From the NCBI RefSeq assembly GCF_002102255.1, contig NZ_LQPH01000188.1, positions 31,449-95,448 on the forward strand: DNA of 64,000 bases, given 5' to 3'. The notes beneath the pieces are model-generated. The model saw only the letters and a program-made list of their open reading frames with translations. It ran no database searches and was not told the DNA's origin. Below are positions 52,257-61,131 of the stretch, one piece after another; the stretch's first letter is position 1; the number at the start of each line of letters is the position of its first letter. The translations under genes and the position numbers were made by a program. This stretch comes from Mycobacterium nebraskense (GTDB lineage: Bacteria; Actinomycetota; Actinomycetes; Mycobacteriales; Mycobacteriaceae).

Positions 52257-53669
52257 CTAACCCAATTGGGCATCGGCGGGCAAGCCTTTGGACTTGTCGC
52301 CCTTTTTCAGATGCACCGCATGGATGCCGGGTTTCTTCGCCAGCTGCTCGAGCAGGGCGTCGAGACCTTCCTGGTCGACATTGTGGTGCTGCACGGTTTC
52401 GGGTTTCTCCGATATCTGTGCGACCAGACGCTTCAGTTGTTCCGGCGATTGTTTGTCTTGGAGGTCCTTGATCGGCTTCATCCGGTTGCGCACGCCGGCG
52501 CCGACCACGGTGGGCCCCCCGGAGCCGAGGGCGCTGCCCAGCATCCCCGCCATCCCCATCGAACTGAACAGGCTGCCCTCGCCCAGCGCGGCGGCCGGCA
52601 CCGCCTCGGGCCCGGCGGCCGACAATGCGGCGGCAACCGTCCTGATGGCCGGCGTGGCCGAGGCCCAGCTGGGCGGAACGGTTAACTGCCCCACCAAAGT
52701 GCCTCGCGCAAAGCCCGCCGTCGGGCTGATGGCGCTGTACAGGGTGCCCCGGCCGAAGCCCAGGGCCCCGAGCCCGGCTCCCAGCGCATCCTTCGGCAGC
52801 GCGCCGTAGCCGGCGGGTGGGGCGAACTTGAGCCATTGCGACAGGGGGAAGTTGATCAGCAGCCCGACGTCGTTGAACTGCGTGGTCAGCCCCAACGGCA
52901 CCTTGACCGCGTTGTACATGGCCGTGATCAATGGGGTGCCGCCAGGAGTCGTGCCGAAGCCTTTCAAGAAGGTGCTGACGGCGGTGTTGTATTCGGTGGC
53001 GAGCTGCGAGAGCCATGCCAGTATCGGGTTGCCCGGGCCCGCAGTCAGCGAGGTGGCTGCCGCGTTGATGGTCGACCCCGCACTACCGGCCGACGTGCCC
53101 GCGGCTTGGCTCACCGCGGCCGCTTGCATCGTCGTGCCCGTGCCGGTGGTGGTCTGCGGCGGTTCGGTGAACGGCGCGAACCGCGTGGCCGCCTCCGACG
53201 AGCTGGCGTAGGTGTCCATCGCCACGGCGTCCTGGGCCCACATTTCGCCGTACTGGGTCTCGGTGGCTGCGATCGCCGCCGTGTTCTGTCCGAAGAGGTT
53301 GCTCGCCATCAGCTGCGCCAATAGGGCACGGTTTTCCGCGATCACCGGGGGCGGCACGTGGGCGGCGAACGCCGTCTCGTAGGCGGCCGCCGCTGAAGAG
53401 GCTTGGGTCGCGGCTTCCTGCGCCTGGGCCGCGGTTTGCTGCATCCAGGCCACGTAAGGAGCCGCCGCCGACGCCATGGCGATCGACGCCGGACCCACCC
53501 ACGGCCCACTGGCCAGGCTTGAGATCACCGACGAATAGGCACTAGCGGTGGACTGCAATTCGGTGGCCAGGTTCTCCCAGGCCGTCGCCGCAGTGACCAG
53601 CGAACCCACTCCCGGACCGCTGTACATCCGGCCCGAGTTGAACTCAGGCGGAAAAGCTCCGTAAAACAT
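52257..53669 (-). CDS. PPE-family protein, SVP subgroup, with charged C-terminal extension (PPE33-like)
   Basis: 470 residues. The N-terminal PPE domain (about 1-180) begins FYGAFPPEFNSGRMYSGPGV and has the WxG turn in SGPWVGPASIAM. The SVP-type motif is GQLTVPPSWASATPAIRT at about residue 330. After it lies an unusual highly charged tail of about 80 residues (RMKPIKDLQDKQSPEQLKRL; HHNVDQEGLDALLEQLAKKP). It should be an ESX-5 substrate; such proteins normally pair with a PE protein, but none is adjacent. It starts 66 bases after the neighbouring PPE stop. Length recalls PPE33. Confidence 0.85.
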   Translation of the reverse strand: MFYGAFPPEFNSGRMYSGPGVGSLVTAATAWENLATELQSTASAYSSVISSLASGPWVGPASIAMASAAAPYVAWMQQTAAQAQEAATQASSAAAAYETAFAAHVPPPVIAENRALLAQLMASNLFGQNTAAIAATETQYGEMWAQDAVAMDTYASSSEAATRFAPFTEPPQTTTGTGTTMQAAAVSQAAGTSAGSAGSTINAAATSLTAGPGNPILAWLSQLATEYNTAVSTFLKGFGTTPGGTPLITAMYNAVKVPLGLTTQFNDVGLLINFPLSQWLKFAPPAGYGALPKDALGAGLGALGFGRGTLYSAISPTAGFARGTLVGQLTVPPSWASATPAIRTVAAALSAAGPEAVPAAALGEGSLFSSMGMAGMLGSALGSGGPTVVGAGVRNRMKPIKDLQDKQSPEQLKRLVAQISEKPETVQHHNVDQEGLDALLEQLAKKPGIHAVHLKKGDKSKGLPADAQLG

Positions 53670-53735
53670 TGCTATCCCCTTACTCAGGCGCTCGGGTCGA
53701 CGGTGCCGGACTACTGTGCGTGGTGATCATCGCTG

Positions 53736-54992
53736 TCACTCCTCGATGCAAGGGATCACGATGATGGTGGCTGCGGCGGGGTCAGCCTCGGCCACCACGC
53801 CGCCCAGTGAGCCGGCCGCCGCGGCGGAGCCGACAGAGTGGGTCGCGGTGGCGGCAATCGCGCGTCCCGCCAAGCTGGACAGGGCCATCTGACTGAAGAC
53901 GCCTTCTTCGCCGGCCAGAGCGGCTGGGGCGGCCGCCATGTTGGTCGGCAGCACCTGGGCGAGCGTTCGGATCGCCGGAGCGGCTTCCGTCCAACCCTGG
54001 GGCACCGACATGCTGCCAACCAGGGCCGCCTTCCCCATGGACCCCGACACCGGCCCCGCGGCAGAGCTGAGCATCGGCCTCACCGCGCTCGGGCCACTGG
54101 TCAGCGGAGCGAGAGCGCCGGAGATCGCCTTCGGGCCGGACAAGTAGGCAGCGGCGCTCTGGCCGTTCTGGCCCCAGGCGTACGCCTGACCGAACGATAG
54201 GAACGGCCCACCCGGAACGCTGCTCCATGACTGGGGGGAGTACGGGCCCGTCAGCACCGACCAGATGTTGTTCCAGTAGTCCAGGTTTTGCCCGATTCCA
54301 GTGGTGACACCAGTCCCCGTTGTTCCGGCATTCGGCGCCGCGTTGCCGGCATTCACCACGGTTTGCATCGTCGTGCTCAGCTGGGACAGCTGGGAGGCGG
54401 TGTTCGAGCTGGACTGCGCGCTGGACTGGGTGACCGCGGCCGCCTGCATCTGCGTGGCCGACTCGTTGGTGGTCTGCGGCGGCTCGGCGAACGGTGTCAA
54501 TTGCGATGCGGTCGCCGAGGAGGCCGCGTAGCCGTACATCGCGGCGGCGTCCTGTGCCCACATCTCCATGTATTGGGCTTCGGTCGCGGCGATCGCCGGG
54601 GTGTTCTGGCCGAGGATGTTGGTGGCGATCAACGTCGCCAGCAGGGCGCGATTGGTCGCGATCACCGGTGGCGGCACCGTGGCGGCGAACGCCGCCTCGT
54701 AGGCGCCCGCGGCCAGCTTGGCCTGGGCCCCTGCCACCTCGGCCTGGGCGCCGGTGGCGTTGATCCACGCCACATACGGCGCGGCGGCGGCCGCCATTGC
54801 CATCGACGACGGACCCGTCCACGGCCCCGTCGCCAGCGTCTCGATGGTCGAGCTGTACGACGCGCCGGCAGCCTGCAACTCGGCGGCCAATTCGTCCCAC
54901 GCCCCCGCGGCCGCCAGCAGCGGACCCGACCCCGCCCCGACATACATCCGCCCCGAGTTGATCTCCGGCGGAAGCGCCCCGAAATCCAGCAT
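53736..54992 (-). CDS. PPE-family protein, SVP subgroup (PPE31/32-like)
   Basis: 418 residues. It begins LDFGALPPEINSGRMYVGAG, has the WxG turn in TGPWTGPSSMAM, and the SVP motif GSMSVPQGWTEAAPAIRT at about residue 335, with a short Gly/Ala-rich end. It is typical of PPE proteins exported by ESX-5. It is upstream of the second PPE gene and the two DUF732 genes on the same strand, so the four may be one operon. The PE gene that precedes it in H37Rv (PE20) is absent. Confidence 0.88.
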   Translation of the reverse strand: MLDFGALPPEINSGRMYVGAGSGPLLAAAGAWDELAAELQAAGASYSSTIETLATGPWTGPSSMAMAAAAAPYVAWINATGAQAEVAGAQAKLAAGAYEAAFAATVPPPVIATNRALLATLIATNILGQNTPAIAATEAQYMEMWAQDAAAMYGYAASSATASQLTPFAEPPQTTNESATQMQAAAVTQSSAQSSSNTASQLSQLSTTMQTVVNAGNAAPNAGTTGTGVTTGIGQNLDYWNNIWSVLTGPYSPQSWSSVPGGPFLSFGQAYAWGQNGQSAAAYLSGPKAISGALAPLTSGPSAVRPMLSSAAGPVSGSMGKAALVGSMSVPQGWTEAAPAIRTLAQVLPTNMAAAPAALAGEEGVFSQMALSSLAGRAIAATATHSVGSAAAAGSLGGVVAEADPAAATIIVIPCIEE

Positions 54993-55626
54993 CTACTACC
55001 TCCGGTCCCCCAAGTGGCCGCCATGGTAGGCGCGGCTTTGCTGCCCCTGCCGCATCCGCGCCATGGTTCTAATGAAAGGCATCGAATCCGCTATTGAAGC
55101 CATGAGGTTATTTCACATCCATCAAACAACGGACCATTCTCTCCCTAGCCGAAATCTCTCCCGAAAATTGGCAACCGGCCATCTCTGCGGCCGTTCCACG
55201 AATATAAGATCATCGTGACCGCAACGTATTCGGCTGGCGTTCCCACCAGGTAACGTAATGTAAAAAGGGAATGTCACAGCGCGGTTTCATCATGTGAGAA
55301 CTTTTGTCTACCTAGCTATTTCTGTGATATTACATACACCGTGGTGACCCGCGTTACAGGCATGACCCGGCAACGGTCTACTAGGGAATTAGCAAACCGC
55401 CATATTAGAGATTGGCCGCCTGCGGATCGAGATGATTGCTGATCACGCTGAATTGATTTTAATCTAAATGAATGCACAATCTCGAGAGATAAAACCTCCT
55501 ACCACCATATTGCAAAACAGCGAAAACACCCGTATCCGACAATTCCGCGAAACGCCGGACGGCTTACACCCGCAAGCTCATAGCGAGCGTGTCAACCCGA
55601 AGCAATTACCTCAATGTCGGACGCGA
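54993..55626. other. AT-rich non-coding island upstream of the PPE genes
   Basis: No gene was recognised. From about 55030 the base composition drops clearly below that of the coding neighbourhood, especially near 55440-55560, and the usual high third-position GC pattern disappears. Several TGTGA half-sites occur (for example near 55297 and 55325), but no full Crp dyad. The promoter of the PPE operon must lie at the left end. The island may be bound by the AT-preferring silencer Lsr2, which is inference. Confidence 0.6.
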
Positions 55627-55911
55627 TTACGCCCAGCCGGAACCGACGGCGTTGTCGGTGCTGGCCATGTTGCTGCCGGCAGTCTGCACTTTTTGCCCGA
55701 GGGCGTTGGCCTGCTCGTAGATCACCTGGAAGTTGCGACTCAGCCCGGGGGACAGATTCCTGGCATGCCACCGAACCGGCGCCCCCGCAGAAGGCACCCG
55801 CAGCCGGCACATTGCGAGCGATGGCCGATGCTCGGTCTCCAACGAGGCCGACTGGGCGCGAATGGCGGCGCCGTGCGCGTCTATGTCACCGAATAGATGG
55901 TCGATTGCCAT
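55627..55911 (-). pseudogene. esxN-like gene with compensating frameshifts
   Basis: The frame encodes 94 residues, the same length as EsxN. Residues 1-28 (HLFGDIDAHGAAIRAQSASL) and the last 37 (LSRNFQVIYEQANALGQKVQ) match EsxN. The centre does not, but the -1 frame of the same DNA reads AAGAFCGGAGSVACQES, the expected EsxN sequence. A one-base deletion after the EH codons and a one-base insertion in a C/G run about 80 bases later restore the frame. The WxG turn is destroyed and its Trp would be Cys even in the ancestral frame. An SD-like AGAAGGG precedes the ATG. It is probably a decaying copy; two sequencing errors are an alternative. Confidence 0.75.
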
Positions 55912-55971
55912 GCCGTTGCCCTTCTGTTCACCCTCGCGAAGGGTAAACGAGCTACTCTGCCGCGCCCCTGA

Positions 55972-56025
55972 TTAGCTGCTGACAATTTCCTGGGAGGCCA
56001 GTTTCCGCTGCTCATCGGCATTTTT
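55972..56025 (-). pseudogene. Remnant of the esx partner (CFP-10/EsxM-like C-terminus)
   Basis: Just upstream of the broken esxN copy, the minus strand reads KNADEQRKLASQEIVSS and then TAA, with an in-frame TGA immediately before it. This resembles the C-terminus of EsxM-type proteins (EQASQQILSS, from memory) and stands in the position where the partner gene should end, 60 bases before the next ATG. The rest of the gene is not recognisable. Confidence 0.5.
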
Positions 56026-56226
56026 TCAGGGGTGCTGGCTGCTCCGCGTCAACCATTATGGCGTTGCCTAACGTGCGCGTTTTCTCAAAAGCGGTCTGTA
56101 AAAACCGCCGGAGCAGCCGCCGCTGCTGCCGCCAGTAGCGGCGCGTGAGTTTGTTAAATCCTCGTGCGATCCGCCGCTACGCCGTGACGCCAGGCGAGTA
56201 GTAGCTGAACTCGGATCGCCCGCGAC
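56026..56226. other. Spacer upstream of eccA5 with no recognised gene
   Basis: About 200 bases between the esx remnant and the eccA5 stop. Reading frames are short and poorly coding; a decayed upstream part of the esxM-like gene may extend here (TAFEKTRTLG on the minus strand), but the resemblance is too weak to call. No terminator or insertion-sequence end was seen. Confidence 0.5.
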
Positions 56227-58059
56227 CTATGTGGTCTTGTTCTCGGCGACTGCCGCGCTGAGGCCCTCGGCGAGGTCCTCTTGGGTCAGCTCCTTGAATC
56301 GCAGGAGTTGACGCTCGCTGAACTCCGTGACGTCGCTGGCCAGCACCGCGTCCAGGTCCTCGTCGTCCAGACGGAAACTGCGGTGGTCGCGGGCCTTCTC
56401 CACCACATTGCGCACGAAGCCGGCGTTGCCGAGCGTATCGATGCCGCGGATCAGGTCCCCGTCTTCGGAGTAACTCTCGTCGAGATAAAACCTGGTGTAC
56501 GAAGGCAATAGCGATTGGGCCGCTTCCTCGGTGATCAGGTCCTCATTCTCCTGCCCCATCAGCCGCGTCAACGCGACCAGCTCGTCGGGCGTATAGCTGA
56601 AGAACTCGATGACGGTCGAAAACCGCCGCCGCAGACCCTGATTCACGTCGAGCATCTTCTCCATCGCCTTGGCGTAACCGGCGCCGAAGACGACGAGCTC
56701 GTCGCGATGGTTCTCCATGTACAGCAGCAACGTATTGATGATCGCGTTACCGTAGGGGTCGCCTTGCTGGTAGCCCTTCTCGTGCAACGTGTGCATCTCG
56801 TCGAAGAAGACCGCCCCGCCCAGAGCTTCCTCGAGCATCTCCTCGGTGTTCTTCTCCGCGTCGGCCATGTATCGGCCCAACAGCTTGGTGCGGCTGGTTT
56901 CCACCACCACCGGCTTGCGCAGCACCGTCAGGCCGCACAGCTGCTTGGCGAAGGCCCGCGCCACCGACGTCTTTCCGGTTCCGGGCGGACCCAGCAGCAG
57001 GGTGTGGCGCGACGTCACCGGCACGGGAAGGCCCATCTTGGCGCGCGCCAGGTTCACCTTCGTCGTCGACTTGATGAGCTTGATTTCCCGCTTGGCGCGC
57101 TCCATGCCCAGCATCGCGTTGAGCTCCGCGTCGCCCTCGGCCAGATACCTTGCGGCCTCCTCGGCGTGGCGGGCGGCCTCCGTCTCCGCCCGGGTCGGCG
57201 CGCTGTCCGGGTCCCATGGATCCGTCCGTGCCTCAATGGTTTCCGGGTCGGTCAAGACCAGTCGATAGTTCGGGTTGTCCAGCGCTTCACGGGCCGGGCT
57301 GAACTTCGGATCCCGCGAGTACACCCGGCGCAGCAGTTCGACGGCTTCGTCCTCGCGGCCCAGGTGTCGCAAGCACATGCCCTGGGTGTACAGGGCGATG
57401 TTGGCCGCGCCCGGCACCCGGTCACCTTCGACGGCGTCCTGGCCGCGCCGTAGCGCCTCCTCGAAGACGCCGAGCGACGCCAGCGCCGTGGTTGCCATCG
57501 CCGCGCCGGCGGCCTTCAGTTCGGGCTGACGCCAGACCTTGCCCTCTGGGAACTGGTTGAGCACGTCCGGCCACCGTCCGGTGCGGAAATACAGCACGCC
57601 CCGGACGTAGTCGACCAACTCCTGCTCGAACGGTTGGCGCGGCTCCACCCCGTCGAGCAGCTCCGACGCCTCCTCGTAGCGTTTGGCCTCGGCGAGCACG
57701 GCCGCGTAGGCACACGCCAGTGACTCGACACTGGTCACGGCCAGCTGCAGGAACAACCCGTCCGAGACCTGTGGACGGAAGTGCAAATCGGTGACCCCGA
57801 GCCGGCGGGTCTCCCACCCGAACGTCCGGATCGACGCCCACGCACCGGCAAGTACCTCGATGCTCCGCTCCCCCGCCAGCAACCGCGCCAGCCAGGCGTC
57901 GCACATCGCGGGGTCCAGGTTGCTGGCCGTGGTGAACATCTGCGATGCCACCTGCGGGTTGTGACTCGGCTGCAGCCCGTTGACGGATATCCCCGATGCC
58001 AACAGCCCGGCGACCATCGCATTGCGGGCGCCCTCAGCGGTTGATTGCGGCCGCGTCAT
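56227..58059 (-). CDS. eccA5: ESX-5 AAA+ ATPase EccA5
   Basis: 610 residues. The N-terminal half is a TPR-like helical domain. The C-terminal CbxX-type AAA+ domain has Walker A LLLGPPGTGKTSVARAFAKQ at about residue 360, Walker B GGAVFFDEMHTLHEKGYQQG, and an Arg-finger region in LRRRFSTVIEFFSYTPDELV. EccA5 is the cytosolic ATPase of ESX-5 that aids substrate handling, probably releasing PPE proteins from EspG5. Its start overlaps the eccE5 stop by four bases. In H37Rv about eight genes separate it from PE20/PPE31; here a few hundred bases do. Confidence 0.96.
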   Translation of the reverse strand: MTRPQSTAEGARNAMVAGLLASGISVNGLQPSHNPQVASQMFTTASNLDPAMCDAWLARLLAGERSIEVLAGAWASIRTFGWETRRLGVTDLHFRPQVSDGLFLQLAVTSVESLACAYAAVLAEAKRYEEASELLDGVEPRQPFEQELVDYVRGVLYFRTGRWPDVLNQFPEGKVWRQPELKAAGAAMATTALASLGVFEEALRRGQDAVEGDRVPGAANIALYTQGMCLRHLGREDEAVELLRRVYSRDPKFSPAREALDNPNYRLVLTDPETIEARTDPWDPDSAPTRAETEAARHAEEAARYLAEGDAELNAMLGMERAKREIKLIKSTTKVNLARAKMGLPVPVTSRHTLLLGPPGTGKTSVARAFAKQLCGLTVLRKPVVVETSRTKLLGRYMADAEKNTEEMLEEALGGAVFFDEMHTLHEKGYQQGDPYGNAIINTLLLYMENHRDELVVFGAGYAKAMEKMLDVNQGLRRRFSTVIEFFSYTPDELVALTRLMGQENEDLITEEAAQSLLPSYTRFYLDESYSEDGDLIRGIDTLGNAGFVRNVVEKARDHRSFRLDDEDLDAVLASDVTEFSERQLLRFKELTQEDLAEGLSAAVAENKTT

Positions 58060-59249
58060 TGCGCTACAGGCGCGCCCGCCGGGCTCCCTCGCAGCTGGTC
58101 AACCGACAACACCAGGTCGTCGTCATGCACGGGACGGCTCGGCACGACAAGCGGGGCGCGTGTCGCCGGGGCGGGCAGGCTGGCGCGGACCGCGGCCAGC
58201 TGGCGTCCGGTGAGCCGGTTGAGGCCGGCCGATACGTCTCGGGGCAGCCGCTTCTCGCTGTGGAATCGCACCCAGGCCGACACCTGCGGCCGGCCCGCGC
58301 GCGCGGTGAGCCGGACCGTCAGCACGGTGGCGACGGTGTCCGCCTGCCACAGCTCGTCGAGCGTGTCGGTGGTGATGTCGGAGGGCGTCACCCAGAAGCT
58401 GGTGGTGAAGCCGTTGAAGTGCTTGAGGTGGCGCCAGCCGGGCCGGCTCCACGTGGGCTCGAGGTCGGCCAGCACCGCGCGGTCAACCTCGGTGATCTCC
58501 TCGGCGGTCAACGGTCTCGCGGCGCAGGTGAGTCCGTCGAGATCCTGGGCCAGCCGCTCGGTGGCCGCGACCAACGTCGAAGCCAGCGAATCGCGGACGG
58601 CGACCGCGGCGATGTTGCGCTGCGGGCTCATCCGCAACACCAGCCAGGTGCGACGAACGTACGAGGTGGGCTCACCGTTCGCCACCTCCCACTCCTCGGG
58701 GCCCCAGTCCTCGAGCTTCGACAGCTCGGCGGCGTTGCCGCCGCGGCGCACCTTGACCGACACGATGTCGATGTCATCGAGGTGAATGTCGAACTGCCGC
58801 AACCCATCAGCCACCGCCTGCACGAGCAGGGTGGGCGGTGACGTCCGGTGCCGGTGGCGCGACGACGCGTCGTCATCGTCCACATTCAGCGCGATCACCG
58901 TGACCAGCTGGCCCTCGTACTCGCGCACGCCGACCTTGTCGCGTCCGAAGCGGCGCTGGTAGTCGCGCACCGGTGTGCAGCCCGCGCCGAGCGCGGTGCC
59001 CGGATCGGCGGACCAATCCCACAGCCAGGTGGCCAATCCCGACGTCACCGTGATGCCGTGATAGGTGACCAGCGAGAACAGGGCGATCAACGCCGCGAGG
59101 CCGACACCCACCCAGAACGCGATGCGATGGGTGCCCTGCCAGGACTCTGGGCAGTGGCTGGCCACCACCAAGATGGCGATGTCGACCAGGAATACCGCGG
59201 TGACCCGCGGCCACGACAATGACAACCCGAACCTGCGCTGAGCTTTCAT
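58056..59249 (-). CDS. eccE5: ESX-5 membrane component EccE5
   Basis: 397 residues with two N-terminal transmembrane helices (RVTAVFLVDIAILVVASHCP; RIAFWVGVGLAALIALFSLV) and a periplasmic/cytosolic remainder with RRFGRDKVGVREYEGQLVTV, ending PVAQ. EccE5 is the peripheral subunit of the ESX-5 membrane complex (EccB5-EccC5-EccD5-EccE5). It lies between mycP5 and eccA5, 19 bases after the mycP5 stop and overlapping eccA5 by four bases. Confidence 0.94.
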   Translation of the reverse strand: MKAQRRFGLSLSWPRVTAVFLVDIAILVVASHCPESWQGTHRIAFWVGVGLAALIALFSLVTYHGITVTSGLATWLWDWSADPGTALGAGCTPVRDYQRRFGRDKVGVREYEGQLVTVIALNVDDDDASSRHRHRTSPPTLLVQAVADGLRQFDIHLDDIDIVSVKVRRGGNAAELSKLEDWGPEEWEVANGEPTSYVRRTWLVLRMSPQRNIAAVAVRDSLASTLVAATERLAQDLDGLTCAARPLTAEEITEVDRAVLADLEPTWSRPGWRHLKHFNGFTTSFWVTPSDITTDTLDELWQADTVATVLTVRLTARAGRPQVSAWVRFHSEKRLPRDVSAGLNRLTGRQLAAVRASLPAPATRAPLVVPSRPVHDDDLVLSVDQLRGSPAGAPVAQ

Positions 59250-59268
59250 GACTGTTGCTGCTCCGCCC

Positions 59269-61131
59269 TTATTGCTGCTTCCGCGATCGCTTCATCAGCA
59301 TCGCCGTACCAAACACGCCCCCACCGATCAGTAACGCCCCGAGCAAGCCTCCGGTGGCCACCCACACTGGCACCATATCCCGGGGCGGGACCGGCTTCGG
59401 TATGTTCAGCGGCGCCGAAAGTTGCTGCGGCGGCTTCAACGGTCCTTCGGGCACGTCCCACGTCAGTGCCGCCACCGGGTCGACGATGCCGTGCCCGATC
59501 TGGTTGTCCACGCCGCGCGCCGGTGCACGGGCTGTGCGGGTCAACCGGTTGATGACCTGGTAGGCCGACAGCTGGGGGAACTTGGCGCGGACGAGCGCGG
59601 CGATGCCGGACACGATCGCGGCCGAGAAGCTGGTGCCGGACGGAACCAGCAGCGTGTTGTCCGGTCCGTCGATCGCGTTGATGACGCCGTCGTCCCGCGG
59701 GGATAGCCCGATGACGTCGGTGCCGGGTGCGGCGATGCCCACCCACGGACCGGCCACGCTCGTCGATGCCTGACCCTGGTTGCCCTGGGTCATCGGCCGG
59801 CCATCTTCGTCGACGGCGCCCACCGTCAGGACGTAGTCGCTGAACCAGGACGGCGTCACAACGGTGGTGACGGAGTTCCAGTTGCGAGGATCGTTGGGCT
59901 GCAACGGATCATGCGCCGGGTTCTGCTTACAGTCCTTCTTGCTGGTGTCCCCGGCCGCGGCCACGATGACGGCGTTCTTGTCGACCGCCGCGTAGCGCAC
60001 CGCAGCACCCAACGCACGCTGGTCGATGATGTTGCGCGCGCTCATGCAGGTTACATCCGAGATGTTGATCACCTGCGCGCCCATGTTGGCGGCGTGCACG
60101 ATCGCCCGGGCCATCGTCTGGACGTCGTCGATCTTCGCCCGAGTCTGCGGGTCTTCGTCGCCGGTGTAGGCGTCCTTGAGGCCGAAGGCCTGGCTGGACT
60201 GGCGGATCGCGATGATGTCGACATCGGGCGCGACACCGCTGAACGCGTCGGGACCAGCCGAGGGCGCCGGCGGCGCCGGCGGCGGAGGTGGCGGCGGGTC
60301 AAGCGGGCGCGGGCCGCGTGGGTTGTCGACGCCGACCACGTGGCTCCCACCGGAGTAGCTGGGTATGGTCACCGTCCCGCCGCCGTGGCTGCCCGCCGGG
60401 GCCTGCCCACCGGGCTGTGCCGGTTGGCCGCCCTGCGGTGGCCCCGGCGGTGGACCCGCGGGCGCGGGCGCGGGCGCGGCCGGCTGCGGCAACCCGAACG
60501 GTCCCGGAGCAGGCTGCTGCTCCTGCGGCGAGGGCGGAACCATCGTCACGGTCTGTGGCAAGGGCGACAGCGTCACCGTCTGGGGCGGCGGCGCTTTCGG
60601 TGGCGGTTCGGTGGTGGGAATGGTGACCGGCCGGCGTGGTGCGGCCGGCGGCACCCCCGCGCCGCTGGCCGGCGCGGCGCCGATCATCGAGGCCACGATC
60701 GTGCCGTGCGCGTCGCAGTCCGACAATCCGTCACCGCCCATGACGTAATCCCCGCCGGGGATCAGGTGCGGAAACCTGGGGTGCGGGCTCACACCGGTGT
60801 CGATGACCGCCACCTTCACGCCGGCACCACGGCCGAACTGCCACGCCTCCTGCAAGTTCAGCATGTCCATGTACTTCGGCTGCAACCGGAAATCTGTGCC
60901 GGGCAGCACCCCGACCTCGGTGCAGTATGAATTCTGCTTCATCGGCGCCGGCGGCCCGGGCGGACCGTCAGGCGGCACCGCGCCCGGATCGATCGTCGGC
61001 GGCGAAATCGCATAAGCGGGCGGTAAGCCGGCCAATGCTCCTGAGGCAAGCAAGATTGCGGCGAGGGCCGCACCGGATGCGCGCCCTCGCCACACCTTGC
61101 TACTACCGGTAGCGGATTGCTGCATAGACAT
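59269..61131 (-). CDS. mycP5: ESX-5 mycosin protease MycP5
   Basis: 620 residues. A signal peptide (GAALAAILLASGALAGLPPA) is followed by a subtilisin domain with Asp111 (VAVIDTGVSPHPR), His142 (DCDAHGTIVASMIG) and Ser501 (PSGTSFSAAIVSG). A long Pro-rich insertion (about residues 155-290, with PPP runs) replaces loop 5, larger than recalled for H37Rv (585 residues in total). A C-terminal transmembrane anchor (VWVATGGLLGALLIGGGVFG) ends in KRSRKQQ. MycP5 is needed for ESX-5 complex stability and processes substrates. Its start overlaps the eccD5 stop by 29 bases. Confidence 0.95.
   Translation of the reverse strand: MSMQQSATGSSKVWRGRASGAALAAILLASGALAGLPPAYAISPPTIDPGAVPPDGPPGPPAPMKQNSYCTEVGVLPGTDFRLQPKYMDMLNLQEAWQFGRGAGVKVAVIDTGVSPHPRFPHLIPGGDYVMGGDGLSDCDAHGTIVASMIGAAPASGAGVPPAAPRRPVTIPTTEPPPKAPPPQTVTLSPLPQTVTMVPPSPQEQQPAPGPFGLPQPAAPAPAPAGPPPGPPQGGQPAQPGGQAPAGSHGGGTVTIPSYSGGSHVVGVDNPRGPRPLDPPPPPPPAPPAPSAGPDAFSGVAPDVDIIAIRQSSQAFGLKDAYTGDEDPQTRAKIDDVQTMARAIVHAANMGAQVINISDVTCMSARNIIDQRALGAAVRYAAVDKNAVIVAAAGDTSKKDCKQNPAHDPLQPNDPRNWNSVTTVVTPSWFSDYVLTVGAVDEDGRPMTQGNQGQASTSVAGPWVGIAAPGTDVIGLSPRDDGVINAIDGPDNTLLVPSGTSFSAAIVSGIAALVRAKFPQLSAYQVINRLTRTARAPARGVDNQIGHGIVDPVAALTWDVPEGPLKPPQQLSAPLNIPKPVPPRDMVPVWVATGGLLGALLIGGGVFGTAMLMKRSRKQQ

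Noticed and set aside
55297..55345. Crp-type binding site (TGTGA...)
   Set aside because: Only half-sites are present; the second arm does not match TCACA.
54993..55500. M-box magnesium riboswitch upstream of the PPE genes, as known for PE20 in M. tuberculosis
   Set aside because: The conserved M-box blocks were not found on either strand.
55468..55896. A 142-codon plus-strand open frame over the AT-rich island and the esx copy
   Set aside because: Its right part is antisense to the esxN-like sequence and its left part is AT-rich without coding bias.
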